Under the pieces are notes generated by a model. It did no database searches. It worked only from the letters and a program-made list of their open reading frames with translations, and was not told the origin of the DNA. Positions 6,213 through 13,506 of a stretch of DNA of 18,476 bases are shown here, in pieces. Numbering within the stretch: the first letter of the stretch is position 1; each line of letters begins with the position of its first letter. The stretch is from NCBI GenBank assembly GCA_027031185.1, contig JALVEF010000018.1, positions 1 to 18,476 of the forward strand. Reading direction: 5' to 3'. The position numbers were made by a program, and so were the translations under genes. The stretch comes from Saprospiraceae bacterium (GTDB taxonomy: Bacteria > Bacteroidota > Bacteroidia > Chitinophagales > Saprospiraceae).

Positions 6213-9200
6213 ATGAAAGAAAGACTTACGCTGCTTTCCGTCTTGTTTGTGCTGATCAGTGCCGTATCGGCCTGGGCGCAGGGACGGATTGTATCGGGTA
6301 CGGTCACGGACTCCGGAGGAGAGCCGCTGATCGGGGTATCGGTTCTGGTCAAAGGGACCACGACCGGTACACTTACCGACTTGGATGGTCACTACAGCAT
6401 CCGGGTCAAGGATGGGGATGTGTTGGAGTTTTCCTATGTAGGCTATTCCAAAAAAGAAGTCCCCGTACAGGGACAGTCCACCATTGATGTGGCGCTCAAT
6501 CAGGGCGTATTGATTGATGATGTGGTGGTGACGGCCTATGGCATTTCCCGCGAAAAGAAAGCGCTTGGTTATAGTGTGGCGGAAATATCTGCCGACGACA
6601 TTGAAGCAGCGCGGGAGACCAATGTCCTCAATGCCTTGCAGGGCAAAGTGCCCGGCGTGACGATTTTCCAGGGTAGTGGGGCTCCGGGTGCCGGCTCGAG
6701 CATCAACATCCGGGGCATCAAGAGCTTCGGCTCCTCATCTCCGCTGGTGATTGTGGATGGCATCCCGTACAGCAACGACAACGTGGTCGTCGAGATGCGC
6801 CCCAGTATCGGTTCCAATGCATTTAATGATGCCGAGCAGGGGGCTACCACCAATCGCCTGGCTGATATCAACCCGGCTGATATCGAATCGGTCAATATTT
6901 TGAAAGGTGCTGCGGCCACGGCGCTGTACGGCAGTCAGGCCGCCGATGGTGTCATTGTGATTACTACCAAGCGCGGCATCGCCGGGCGCGCCAAGGTGGA
7001 TTTTTCCTCCTCTGTGGGCTGGGATGAATTGGGCAAGCGCCCGCGTTTGCAGTTTATGTACCGCGAAGGTCGTCACGGCCGGCTGCGCTTCCGCAGCAAT
7101 GGCAAACCGCTCCGCTTCCAAACGCTGGGGCCGAAGGTCTATGAAGGCAAGACGCCTGTTTTTGACCCGATTGCCGACTTCTTCCAGACCGGATTGCGCA
7201 CCGACAACAACATAAGCATCCGGGGAGGCGGCGACAAAGCCACTTATTTCACCTCATTCGGTCACTACAACCAGAAGGGAATCATCCCGTTCTCCACCTG
7301 GGCAAAGACGTCTGTGCGCGTCGGCGGCGATGTGGAGGTGTCACCCAAGTTGAGTGTCAACGGGACGTTCAATTATGTGCATTCCGGGGGCAATCGCCCG
7401 CATGTGGGCGACAAGTCCATTATGAGTGCGCTGTCCTACATGACGACAAGCTTTGACATCAATGACTACATCAATCCGGATGGTACGATGAAGGACTATT
7501 CGGACGGTATTATTGACAACCCGCGCTATCTGGCCGAGTTCAGTACCTACAAGGACAATGTCAACCGCATCAACGGCAATGTGGGCTTCAACTACGATTT
7601 TACCGATAGACTAAACCTGGAGTATGTCATTGGTCTTGACCAGTACAGTGACTTCCGCCGGCGTGTGGTACCGCCCGGTCTGGACGTGTCCTCCAAAGTC
7701 AACGGCTTCATCATTGACAATACCATTGGGTTTCAGGCGGTCAACTCCAACTTGCTGTTGGGCTACAATGTGGACATCAACGAAGACTGGGATGTGCGCC
7801 TGACGTTGGGCAATGCCATCACGTCCAACCGCCGCAGCGTTTTGACGATGCGTGGTGAGAATTTCTCGGTCAAGACCTTTGAGCATTTGTCCGGTACGAG
7901 CCAGATCAGCGTCGGTGAAAGGTATTCCCGCCGCCGCAATGTCGGTGTATTCGGTATGCTCAATATCGGCTACAAGGATGGTCTCTTTTTGGATCTGACC
8001 GGCCGGGTGGACAAGTCCTCGACCTTGCCCAAGTCCAACAATACTTACTTCTATCCATCCGTCAGCTTTGCCTTTATTCCGGATGAGTTTGTGGATATGC
8101 CGGATTATGTGTCTTTCACCAAGCTGCGGGCTTCTTATGCCGTGGTAGGTCGCGATGTAGGTCCGCACCAAATCGGACGGACGTATGCTTCGTTGTTTGA
8201 CCTACCATTCAATGGTCAAAATGCCTTTACGCTGTCTTCCTTTGAAGGAGACCCGAATCTGAAGCCGGAGTTTACCTCCAATATTGAACTTGGTGCCGAG
8301 ATGCGGTTTTTCCACAACCGTCTGGGCTTTGATTTCACCTGGTACAAGTCCCACAGTACGGATTTGATTTTGCCGGTCCGGCTGAGTAATACCACGGGCC
8401 TGTCCCGCTATCTGACCAACGCCGGGGCTATCACCAATACCGGTATTGAGTTTGTCTTGAATACGCGACCGATTCAGAACAAAACGCTGTCCTGGGATCT
8501 GGACTTCAACTACTCGGCCAACAAAGGCACTGTGGATAAGATCCACGATGATGTAGAAGCCATTATCCTGGTGGACGACCGCATTGACTACAAATATGTC
8601 AAAGGTGGCCGCATCGGCGACCTGTACGGCTGGAAGTTTTTGTATGATCCCCAAGGCAATCTCATCATTAAAAATGGCAAGCCGCGGGTGAATTTTGACT
8701 CCACCGTGGTCGTGGGCAACGCTTTGCCGGATTTCATCCTTTCGATGACCAACGGCTTCAATATCGGCAACTTCCGCATCAGCGGCTTATTGGAATGGAA
8801 GAAAGGCGGCGATGTCTATGACAAGAGCTTCCGCAACAGCTATCGCAACGGTGTGCTGTATTCCACTATTCGCCGCTATGAGCAAGTCGTTTGGGACGGT
8901 GTCGTGGAGAATGGCAACGGCGAATATGAGCCGAATACCAATTATTCGGTCTTGGAGCCCGAGTCGGTGTATCGCTCCGGCTACTTTAACAATGCGGCCG
9001 AGATCATCCTGGAAGATGCCTCTTGGGTACGCCTCCGGAAAGTCTCGGTATCTTACCGCATACCGGCCAAGGTGCTCCGCATGACCAAGTACATTTCCGG
9101 CGCTACCATCAGCCTGACCGGTACCAACTTATTCCTGAATACGCCCTTCCGCGGCTTTGATCCGGAGACCAATTTTCTGGGCTCCGCGAGCAGCATCCGC

Positions 9201-9266
9201 GGTTATACCGGGCTGAAAACGCCGGCCACCAAGGGCTATATGTTGAGCCTGGATCTCAATTTCTAA
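6213..9266 (+). CDS. SusC/RagA-family TonB-dependent outer-membrane receptor
   Basis: This 1017-residue protein is the outer-membrane barrel of a SusCD nutrient importer, energised by TonB-ExbBD. A signal peptide (MKERLTLLSVLFVLISAVSAWAQ) is followed by a carboxypeptidase-regulatory-like domain (about 24-98: GRIVSGTVTDSGGEPLIGV to FSYVGYSKKEV), a DDVVVTAYG segment at about 102-110 and a plug domain (VLNALQGKVPGV, SINIRGIKSFGS, LVIVDGIPYSN, ALYGSQAADGVIVITTKRG). The rest is a 22-strand-type barrel ending in GYMLSLDLNF. The start at 6213 is chosen because the signal peptide begins there, after an A-rich stretch typical of Bacteroidota; the in-frame ATG at 6180 adds 11 non-signal residues. The susD-like gene follows after 22 nt. 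The substrate cannot be read from the sequence. Confidence 0.95.
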   Translation: MKERLTLLSVLFVLISAVSAWAQGRIVSGTVTDSGGEPLIGVSVLVKGTTTGTLTDLDGHYSIRVKDGDVLEFSYVGYSKKEVPVQGQSTIDVALNQGVLIDDVVVTAYGISREKKALGYSVAEISADDIEAARETNVLNALQGKVPGVTIFQGSGAPGAGSSINIRGIKSFGSSSPLVIVDGIPYSNDNVVVEMRPSIGSNAFNDAEQGATTNRLADINPADIESVNILKGAAATALYGSQAADGVIVITTKRGIAGRAKVDFSSSVGWDELGKRPRLQFMYREGRHGRLRFRSNGKPLRFQTLGPKVYEGKTPVFDPIADFFQTGLRTDNNISIRGGGDKATYFTSFGHYNQKGIIPFSTWAKTSVRVGGDVEVSPKLSVNGTFNYVHSGGNRPHVGDKSIMSALSYMTTSFDINDYINPDGTMKDYSDGIIDNPRYLAEFSTYKDNVNRINGNVGFNYDFTDRLNLEYVIGLDQYSDFRRRVVPPGLDVSSKVNGFIIDNTIGFQAVNSNLLLGYNVDINEDWDVRLTLGNAITSNRRSVLTMRGENFSVKTFEHLSGTSQISVGERYSRRRNVGVFGMLNIGYKDGLFLDLTGRVDKSSTLPKSNNTYFYPSVSFAFIPDEFVDMPDYVSFTKLRASYAVVGRDVGPHQIGRTYASLFDLPFNGQNAFTLSSFEGDPNLKPEFTSNIELGAEMRFFHNRLGFDFTWYKSHSTDLILPVRLSNTTGLSRYLTNAGAITNTGIEFVLNTRPIQNKTLSWDLDFNYSANKGTVDKIHDDVEAIILVDDRIDYKYVKGGRIGDLYGWKFLYDPQGNLIIKNGKPRVNFDSTVVVGNALPDFILSMTNGFNIGNFRISGLLEWKKGGDVYDKSFRNSYRNGVLYSTIRRYEQVVWDGVVENGNGEYEPNTNYSVLEPESVYRSGYFNNAAEIILEDASWVRLRKVSVSYRIPAKVLRMTKYISGATISLTGTNLFLNTPFRGFDPETNFLGSASSIRGYTGLKTPATKGYMLSLDLNF

Positions 9267-9288
9267 CTCACCACAAAAACAAATTACG

Positions 9289-10674
9289 ATGAAAATATAT
9301 CATCTCCTTTTGGTTTTGGTGTGGTCCACGTTGGTTTTGTCCTCCTGTGATGAATTTTTGGATGTCAACGAAAACGTGAACGCACCTACCGATGTGCCGG
9401 TGTCGGCTATCTTGCCGGCTTCCATTGAGCGGACCAGCTATGCACAGTTCTTACTGGCCCGTCAAGGCAACATCGTCACCCAACACATTGCCAATGTGGG
9501 CTCCTATCCGGAACGGCTTGGCTCTTCCGGTGCCTGGTCCACGATTTATCTCAATGCCATAGACGATGCCAAAAACATCCAGGAGAAAGCCGGTACGCAG
9601 TCGCCGTACTACGTGGGCGTCGCCAAGGTGCTGGAAGCCATCAATCTCGGTGCCTTGACCGACTGCTGGGAAGATGTGCCGTATAGCGAAGCGTTTAAGG
9701 GTACCGGTGAGCTCACTCCCAAATATGACAGTCAACAGGAGTTGTACAATCAAATCCAACGCCTGCTGGATGAGGCCATTACCGCCCTGTCTGCCGATGA
9801 GTCCCTTTTGAATCCCGGCAGCGATGACTTGATTTTTGGCGGCGACATTGACAAATGGATCAAGACCGCCCACACCCTGAAAGCGCGTTACATGATGCAT
9901 TTGTCCAACAAGGGCATGGATGCCAATGCCATTCTGGGTGAGCTGGACCAGGGTATTGCGTCCAATGGGGACAATTTTCAGCTGATGTACAGTGCCGAGC
10001 ACAAAAATTATTGGCACGACATCGCGCTGTCCAATCGCACGGGCAACTTGTCCATTACGCAAGGTGACTATCTCATCGAACAGATGAAAAACATCGTCTC
10101 CGGCGGCGATCCCCGCCTGCCACTCATCACTCAGGTGCCCAATGACTCTATCGGTGGGCTAAACGGCAAGACCGTAGAAGCCGATGATGAGTACAATACC
10201 GATTTTACACTGACGACCTGGCATAGTCGCGAGGATGCACCCAACGTGATGGTCAGCTTCGCAGAAGCCAAATTCCTGGAAGCAGAGGCGGCCCTGTCCG
10301 CCGGTGACAAGGCACGGGCTTATCAAGCTTACCTGGACGGTATCGCAGCGCACATGTCTATGATGGAAGTGGATCAGGCCGACATGGATGCGTATTTGGC
10401 CGATTCGCTCATTGCCGTCGGTGCAGACAATATTGACCTGTCACACATCATGCTGCAAAAGTATTTTGCCACGTATCTGACCACAGAGGCGTGGGTGGAT
10501 ATGCGTCGGCATCATTATGACCCGGCCATATTCCCCGGCTTTGTGCCCGGCGATCCGTACGGACTCGGTGTGCTACAACGAATGGATTATCCCCAATCCG
10601 AGTTTGATCGCAATGGCAATAATGCAAGTGCGGCCAAGAAAGATCCGGATGCCGTCATGTGGCGCGATCAATGA
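9289..10674 (+). CDS. SusD/RagB-family outer-membrane lipoprotein (SusD-like_2 type)
   Basis: This 461-residue lipoprotein is the surface lid and substrate-binding partner of the SusC-like barrel. The signal peptide ends in the lipobox LSSC with Cys20 lipidated; the acidic residues right after it (CDEFLDVNEN) fit a Bacteroidota surface-export signal. The order of motifs (NAPTDVPVSAILPASIE, AINLGALTDCWEDVPYSEAF, YNQIQRLLDEAI, WIKTAHTLKARYMMHLSN, then EAKFLEAEAAL and the late TTEAWVDMRRHHY) fits the SusD-like_2 branch with its TPR-like helices. It lies 22 nt after susC and 27 nt before a third lipoprotein gene. No glycosidase, peptidase or regulator is adjacent, so the nutrient is unknown; the family serves glycans and also peptides. 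Confidence 0.93.
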   Translation: MKIYHLLLVLVWSTLVLSSCDEFLDVNENVNAPTDVPVSAILPASIERTSYAQFLLARQGNIVTQHIANVGSYPERLGSSGAWSTIYLNAIDDAKNIQEKAGTQSPYYVGVAKVLEAINLGALTDCWEDVPYSEAFKGTGELTPKYDSQQELYNQIQRLLDEAITALSADESLLNPGSDDLIFGGDIDKWIKTAHTLKARYMMHLSNKGMDANAILGELDQGIASNGDNFQLMYSAEHKNYWHDIALSNRTGNLSITQGDYLIEQMKNIVSGGDPRLPLITQVPNDSIGGLNGKTVEADDEYNTDFTLTTWHSREDAPNVMVSFAEAKFLEAEAALSAGDKARAYQAYLDGIAAHMSMMEVDQADMDAYLADSLIAVGADNIDLSHIMLQKYFATYLTTEAWVDMRRHHYDPAIFPGFVPGDPYGLGVLQRMDYPQSEFDRNGNNASAAKKDPDAVMWRDQ

Positions 10675-10701
10675 TTTGTCTGAACTGTTAAAACACCAAT
10701 C

Positions 10702-11160
10702 ATGAAACAAATACTTCCCATACTCCTGGCCTTTGCCGTCGCCGTTTCCTTGCTGCCGGGCTGCTATAAGGAGCCAGACTGGGTCGGCGATCATATCAAG
10801 ACGGAGAACAAACACTATCCTGTCATCTCGGGCTTCCGTGTCGTGGATAAGAAAGACGCTTATGCACAGGGGGACCAGGTGACCGTGGATCTGGATTTTT
10901 GGTCCGTGGATCCGATCAAGGAGATTCAGTTTTATTTCGTCAAGCCTGATACGGTTTTGGCGGGTTCGTCTCCTTATATCGAAAACTTCAAGGAGGATTC
11001 GCAGACCGATGAGTTGGTCATGAGCTTCACCGTACCGGTGGTACAGGACACCACCGACGTGGTCATTGATGCACTGATCATCAACGAAAACGGCCTGACG
11101 CGCCGGAGTGGCAGCGGCACAGGCAACCGTCCGTCGGTGAGCATTACTGTCTTGCCTTGA
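10702..11160 (+). CDS. Small lipoprotein in the susCD operon
   Basis: The 152-residue product has a signal peptide and the lipobox LLPGC with Cys21 lipidated, so it is an envelope lipoprotein. The mature part alternates beta-strand-like segments (VISGFRVVDKKDAYAQGDQVTVDLDF, IKEIQFYFVKPDTVL, ELVMSFTVPVVQDTTDVVIDALIINENG) ending in SVSITVLP, which suggests one immunoglobulin-like or similar beta-sandwich domain. Third genes of this type after susCD often encode accessory surface-binding lipoproteins; that role is inferred from position only. The start ATG at 10702 lies 27 nt after the susD-like stop. A strong terminator follows the stop codon by 30 nt, so it is the last gene of the operon. I do not recognise a named family. 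Confidence 0.82.
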   Translation: MKQILPILLAFAVAVSLLPGCYKEPDWVGDHIKTENKHYPVISGFRVVDKKDAYAQGDQVTVDLDFWSVDPIKEIQFYFVKPDTVLAGSSPYIENFKEDSQTDELVMSFTVPVVQDTTDVVIDALIINENGLTRRSGSGTGNRPSVSITVLP

Positions 11161-11190
11161 TCTTGTAGCTTTTCAACATTTCTGCATATT

Positions 11191-11228
11191 TACGGAGCTG
11201 TCCTTTTGGGCAGCTCCGTAGTTTTTTC
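11191..11228 (+). terminator. Intrinsic terminator of the susCD operon
   Basis: TACGGAGCTG (11191-11200) pairs perfectly with CAGCTCCGTA (11211-11220), and the stem continues inward with TCC/GGG around a TTTT loop, giving about 13 bp. GTTTTTTC follows at 11221-11228. It begins 30 nt after the stop of the third sus-operon gene. The T-tract directly abuts, and is probably part of the target duplication of, an IS66-like MITE. Confidence 0.9.
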
Positions 11229-11317
11229 GTAACTGTTTAGGTACCCGCTGTTTTTGTGCTAAAATGCCCTTTTTGCCCCTGTTTTTTGGGATAAAACCGG
11301 AGCCCCTAAACCGTTAG
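11229..11317. mobile_element. 89-bp IS66-like MITE, inverted orientation, decayed right end
   Basis: It starts GTAACTGTTTAGGTACCCGC at 11229 and for about 53 bases is nearly identical to the reverse complement of the 163-bp copy; it lacks the central hairpin and ends with the altered terminus CCTAAACCGTTAG. The flanks GTTTTTTC (11221-11228) and CTTTTGTC (11318-11325) agree at 6 of 8 positions, consistent with a worn target duplication. The insertion point is the T-tract of the sus-operon terminator. Confidence 0.8.
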
Positions 11318-11388
11318 CTTTTGTCTCAACTATTCTGCCCCTGGGCCGTTAAATGGTTGGGATAGGGGCATATATGCACTGAAATGCT

Positions 11389-11396
11389 TATATTTG
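11389..11396 (+). promoter_or_regulatory. Candidate promoter -7 box TATATTTG for the DUF4230-like gene
   Basis: TATATTTG matches the Bacteroidota consensus TAnnTTTG exactly. With this box ending at -7, transcription would start at about 11403, which is where the closing stem of the structured leader begins. No clear TTTG was found at the -33 distance. The next gene starts at 11665, giving a leader of about 262 nt. The sequence TTTGCCAAT is shared with the promoter box at 13507. Confidence 0.5.
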
Positions 11397-11401
11397 CCAA
11401 T

Positions 11402-11648
11402 CCCGGCTGCCGGCGCATGCTATGAGATGCATCAAACCCGGAGAAAGACGCATTTTCCTGCTATGTGCGTAACCCTGGAAGCTTTCCCCGCCCGGCCGGC
11501 GGGGAAAACTGCGCCGGCAGCACACGGCCGGGTTGTGTCTCGTTACCAATGTGTCCCTAGGTATATCCCAACCCAAGCCCTCTTGGGTAATGTTTACTCC
11601 TTGTAAACGCCGGCGCCGGTCAAACAACTGTCCGGTACGGTTTTTTTT
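11402..11648 (+). promoter_or_regulatory. Structured 5' leader or small RNA upstream of the DUF4230-like gene
   Basis: No convincing coding sequence lies here. GCTGCCGGCGC (11406-11416) pairs perfectly with GCGCCGGCAGC (11511-11521), and CCCGGC (11402-11407) can alternatively or additionally pair with GCCGGG (11527-11532). Enclosed are a 5-bp stem ACGCA/TGCGT (11448-11452, 11466-11470) and a perfect 10-bp hairpin TTTCCCCGCC-CGGCC-GGCGGGGAAA (11473-11497). Two more hairpins follow: ACCCAAG-CCCT-CTTGGGT (11571-11588) and GTTTAC-TCCTT-GTAAAC (11592-11608). A T8 tract lies at 11641-11648, just before the gene. It has the form of a riboswitch-like leader or independent RNA, but I cannot match it to a known class. 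Confidence 0.5.
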
Positions 11649-11664
11649 CACCAATACACGGATT

Positions 11665-12885
11665 ATGAAAAAGTTCATGTCTCAAATCGCCCCCGTTTTG
11701 ATCGTGGGAGCTACATTGATCATTTCCGGTGTGATACTATATCGCACCTTCGGCTCTAAATCCATGCGCGCAAGGCGCGCAAAACTTCACGACAAAAAAA
11801 GAAAGGATATCAAAGCCACCAAGCTGAATTTTGTGCCCGCCGACTTTGAAGTGGGCCTCGACGAAGAGCAAGTCATCCGCATCCTCAAAGACCCGGAAAA
11901 ATATCCCCGGCAGTTTGACCACTTGGTGCAGCTGATCAATCGTCGTGTGCTGCGCCACGTGGCCAACCGCCTGGACTTGCCTGATGAATTGCGCAAAGAG
12001 GTCGAACTGGAATACAACAAACACCACGCGTATCTGAAAAAGCAATATTTGCGGGAGTTTTTGCAATTGAAAAAACCGGACTCGAAGCTATACAATATTT
12101 GGTACAAAAACCAGGCTTCTGCCTCCGTAAAGCTTTTCAAAGAAGTATCATCCAAGTATGCGTGTTATCTTGCCGATATGGTGTTTAGTACCATCGCCGA
12201 GCGCGGCGGATTCAAAATACTGCAAGACAAAAAGAACATGGAGACGCCCTGCGGCGTGGCACTCAAAGAGGCCATCGGCCCGATGATGGAGCGACTGGAA
12301 CAGCAGGCAGCGCTGGCAGACTTCAAGGAGAGTGGGGAAGTGTTGAAAAAAAAGGTAGAAAAGAATATTGCCGAATTGGCGGTCATGGAAGTGCAGGACA
12401 AAAAGGTCATTGATAAGACGGTCACGGCCAAGCTCTTTGGTTTCGATGTATCCTCCACGGATGTGACCATATCTGCTATCTCCAATCTGAAGGTGGGCTT
12501 TGACTTGCAAAGTCACTTTTCTATCCAGATAAAGCCACGCAACAAGGAAATTGTGGTCAGCCTGCCGGAGCCCACCATCCTTTCGCATGAGGTCTATCCC
12601 CGCGTGGATAAACTGGATCTGGGCTGGATGCGTGCCCTGCGCAAAGAAGACCTCAACCAATACATGAACTCGCTCCGCGAAGCCTTCCGGCGGGATGCTT
12701 ACAACAGCCACATTTTCGACAAGTCCAAAAAGCAGGTAGAAGAGTTGCTCCGCATGATTATCGGGCCGGTGGCCAAGTCTATCAGCCCCAAGTACAAGAT
12801 CCGCTTTGAGTATGTCAAAATTGACCATGAGCTGGCCAAATTCCAGCCAAGACCTACCAAGAAAGTAGCCGGTTTGATGAGATAA
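11665..12885 (+). CDS. Membrane-anchored DUF4230-like protein
   Basis: The 406-residue protein has one N-terminal transmembrane segment (about 7-26, IAPVLIVGATLIISGVILYR) followed by a very basic stretch (SMRARRAKLHDKKRKDIK). A helical middle (about 50-250) is rich in charged residues. The C-terminal third (from about 255) resembles DUF4230: a beta strand pair, then IVVSLPEPTILSHEV, then a long helical run (NQYMNSLREAFRRDAY, QVEELLRMIIGP) and a final strand. DUF4230 is uncharacterised, so no function is assigned; the N-terminal region is larger than I expect for that family. The ATG at 11665 is chosen because the frame upstream (to 11533) is repeat- and hairpin-derived. It stands alone, with its own candidate promoter and structured leader. 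Confidence 0.75.
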   Translation: MKKFMSQIAPVLIVGATLIISGVILYRTFGSKSMRARRAKLHDKKRKDIKATKLNFVPADFEVGLDEEQVIRILKDPEKYPRQFDHLVQLINRRVLRHVANRLDLPDELRKEVELEYNKHHAYLKKQYLREFLQLKKPDSKLYNIWYKNQASASVKLFKEVSSKYACYLADMVFSTIAERGGFKILQDKKNMETPCGVALKEAIGPMMERLEQQAALADFKESGEVLKKKVEKNIAELAVMEVQDKKVIDKTVTAKLFGFDVSSTDVTISAISNLKVGFDLQSHFSIQIKPRNKEIVVSLPEPTILSHEVYPRVDKLDLGWMRALRKEDLNQYMNSLREAFRRDAYNSHIFDKSKKQVEELLRMIIGPVAKSISPKYKIRFEYVKIDHELAKFQPRPTKKVAGLMR

Positions 12886-13061
12886 GACCGTAGCATTTAA
12901 AGAGAAGTTTACGCACCCTTTGGGCGCGTGGAGTACGCTCAGGTGGAGCTGTGATGCGTTTTGCCCCTTCCTGCCGTATAGCGTATGCCCTTTGATCTTT
13001 GAGTCCACTCTGAAAAATGCGTGGCGTGAGTGTACACCATATTCTCTCCCGATCAATTGAG
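12886..13061. other. Unannotated spacer after the DUF4230-like gene
   Basis: I see no gene, repeat or promoter here. A weak hairpin ACGCACCC-TTT-GGGCGCGT near 12911-12930 has one mismatch and no T-tract, so it is at best a poor terminator. An opposite-strand open frame that spans this stretch is a shadow of the flanking gene and is not supported. Confidence 0.6.
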
Positions 13062-13133
13062 GAATCGAAGAACCGAAGAACCGAAGAATCGTAGAATCGA
13101 AGAATCGTAGAATCGAAGAACCGTAGAACCGCT
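13062..13133. repeat. 8-bp tandem array, nine units
   Basis: Nine contiguous 8-mers are GAATCGAA, GAACCGAA, GAACCGAA, GAATCGTA, GAATCGAA, GAATCGTA, GAATCGAA, GAACCGTA and GAACCGCT. Variation is confined to two positions (T/C at the fourth and A/T at the seventh) until the last unit. The 8-bp frame continues into AAACCGTC just after it. A degenerate array of the same period lies at 5737-5792 in the opposite orientation. Confidence 0.85.
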
Positions 13134-13140
13134 AAACCGT

Positions 13141-13243
13141 CCCGCACTTACTTGCCCTTAGTGCGGAGTAAATGGCCTTCATCATACAAAAAGCCTGAGC
13201 GGAAGGACCAAAGCTAGAATCTGGCAAAGCAAGTAAGTGCGGG
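13141..13243. repeat. 103-bp block with 15-bp terminal inverted repeats
   Basis: CCCGCACTTACTTGC (13141-13155) is the exact reverse complement of GCAAGTAAGTGCGGG (13229-13243). The block is flanked by the direct repeat CCGCTAAACCGT (13129-13140 and 13245-13256, one base from the right arm). Such a layout resembles a small non-autonomous element, but the flanking repeat also belongs to the local repeat arrays, so a mobile origin is uncertain. No coding frame is seen inside. Confidence 0.6.
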
Positions 13244-13436
13244 GCCGCTAAACCGTTCTTACCCTATCAACGCGAAGCGTTGAGTCCGTTTACCTTTGAC
13301 CCTGTACCTTGGACCATCAAACCGTAAGTGCGGGGCCGCTAAACCGTTCTTACCCTATCAACGCGAAGCGTTGAGTCCGTTTACCTTTGACCCTGTACCT
13401 TGGACCATCAAACCGTAAGTGCGGGGCCGCTAAACC
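13235..13436. repeat. Perfect 91-bp tandem duplication plus partial third copy
   Basis: Copy 1 is 13235-13325, copy 2 is 13326-13416, and both read identically from AAGTGCGGGGCCGC to ACCATCAAACCGT. A third copy begins at 13417 and stops after AAGTGCGGGGCCGCTAAACC (13436). Each full unit contains the hairpin CAACGC-GAA-GCGTTG. The absence of differences shows a recent duplication. A related sequence lies at 818-846. Confidence 0.95.
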
Positions 13437-13462
13437 ATTAAACCGTTAAACCGCTATACCGT
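13431..13462. repeat. 8-bp array of TAAACCGT type, four units
   Basis: TAAACCAT, TAAACCGT, TAAACCGC and TATACCGT follow each other at 13431-13462, again with an 8-bp period. It directly follows the partial third copy of the 91-bp repeat and ends about 45 bp before the -7 box of the next gene. Confidence 0.7.
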
Positions 13463-13506
13463 TTTTTGCCGGAGCAGGACTTTTTAGTAATTTATCCAAA
13501 TAGGAT

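Noticed and set aside
11428..11470. Resemblance of CAAACCCGGAGAAAGACGCA to the core of the class I c-di-GMP riboswitch
   Set aside because: The short shared words are not arranged with the stems and tetraloop of that class, so no assignment is made.
12148..13056. Opposite-strand open frame of 302 codons over the DUF4230-like gene
   Set aside because: It overlaps a well-supported plus-strand gene and has the irregular composition of a shadow frame.
13062..13436. Possible CRISPR array
   Set aside because: The repeats are either 8-bp contiguous units or a 91-bp perfect duplication, without unique spacers, and there are no cas genes.
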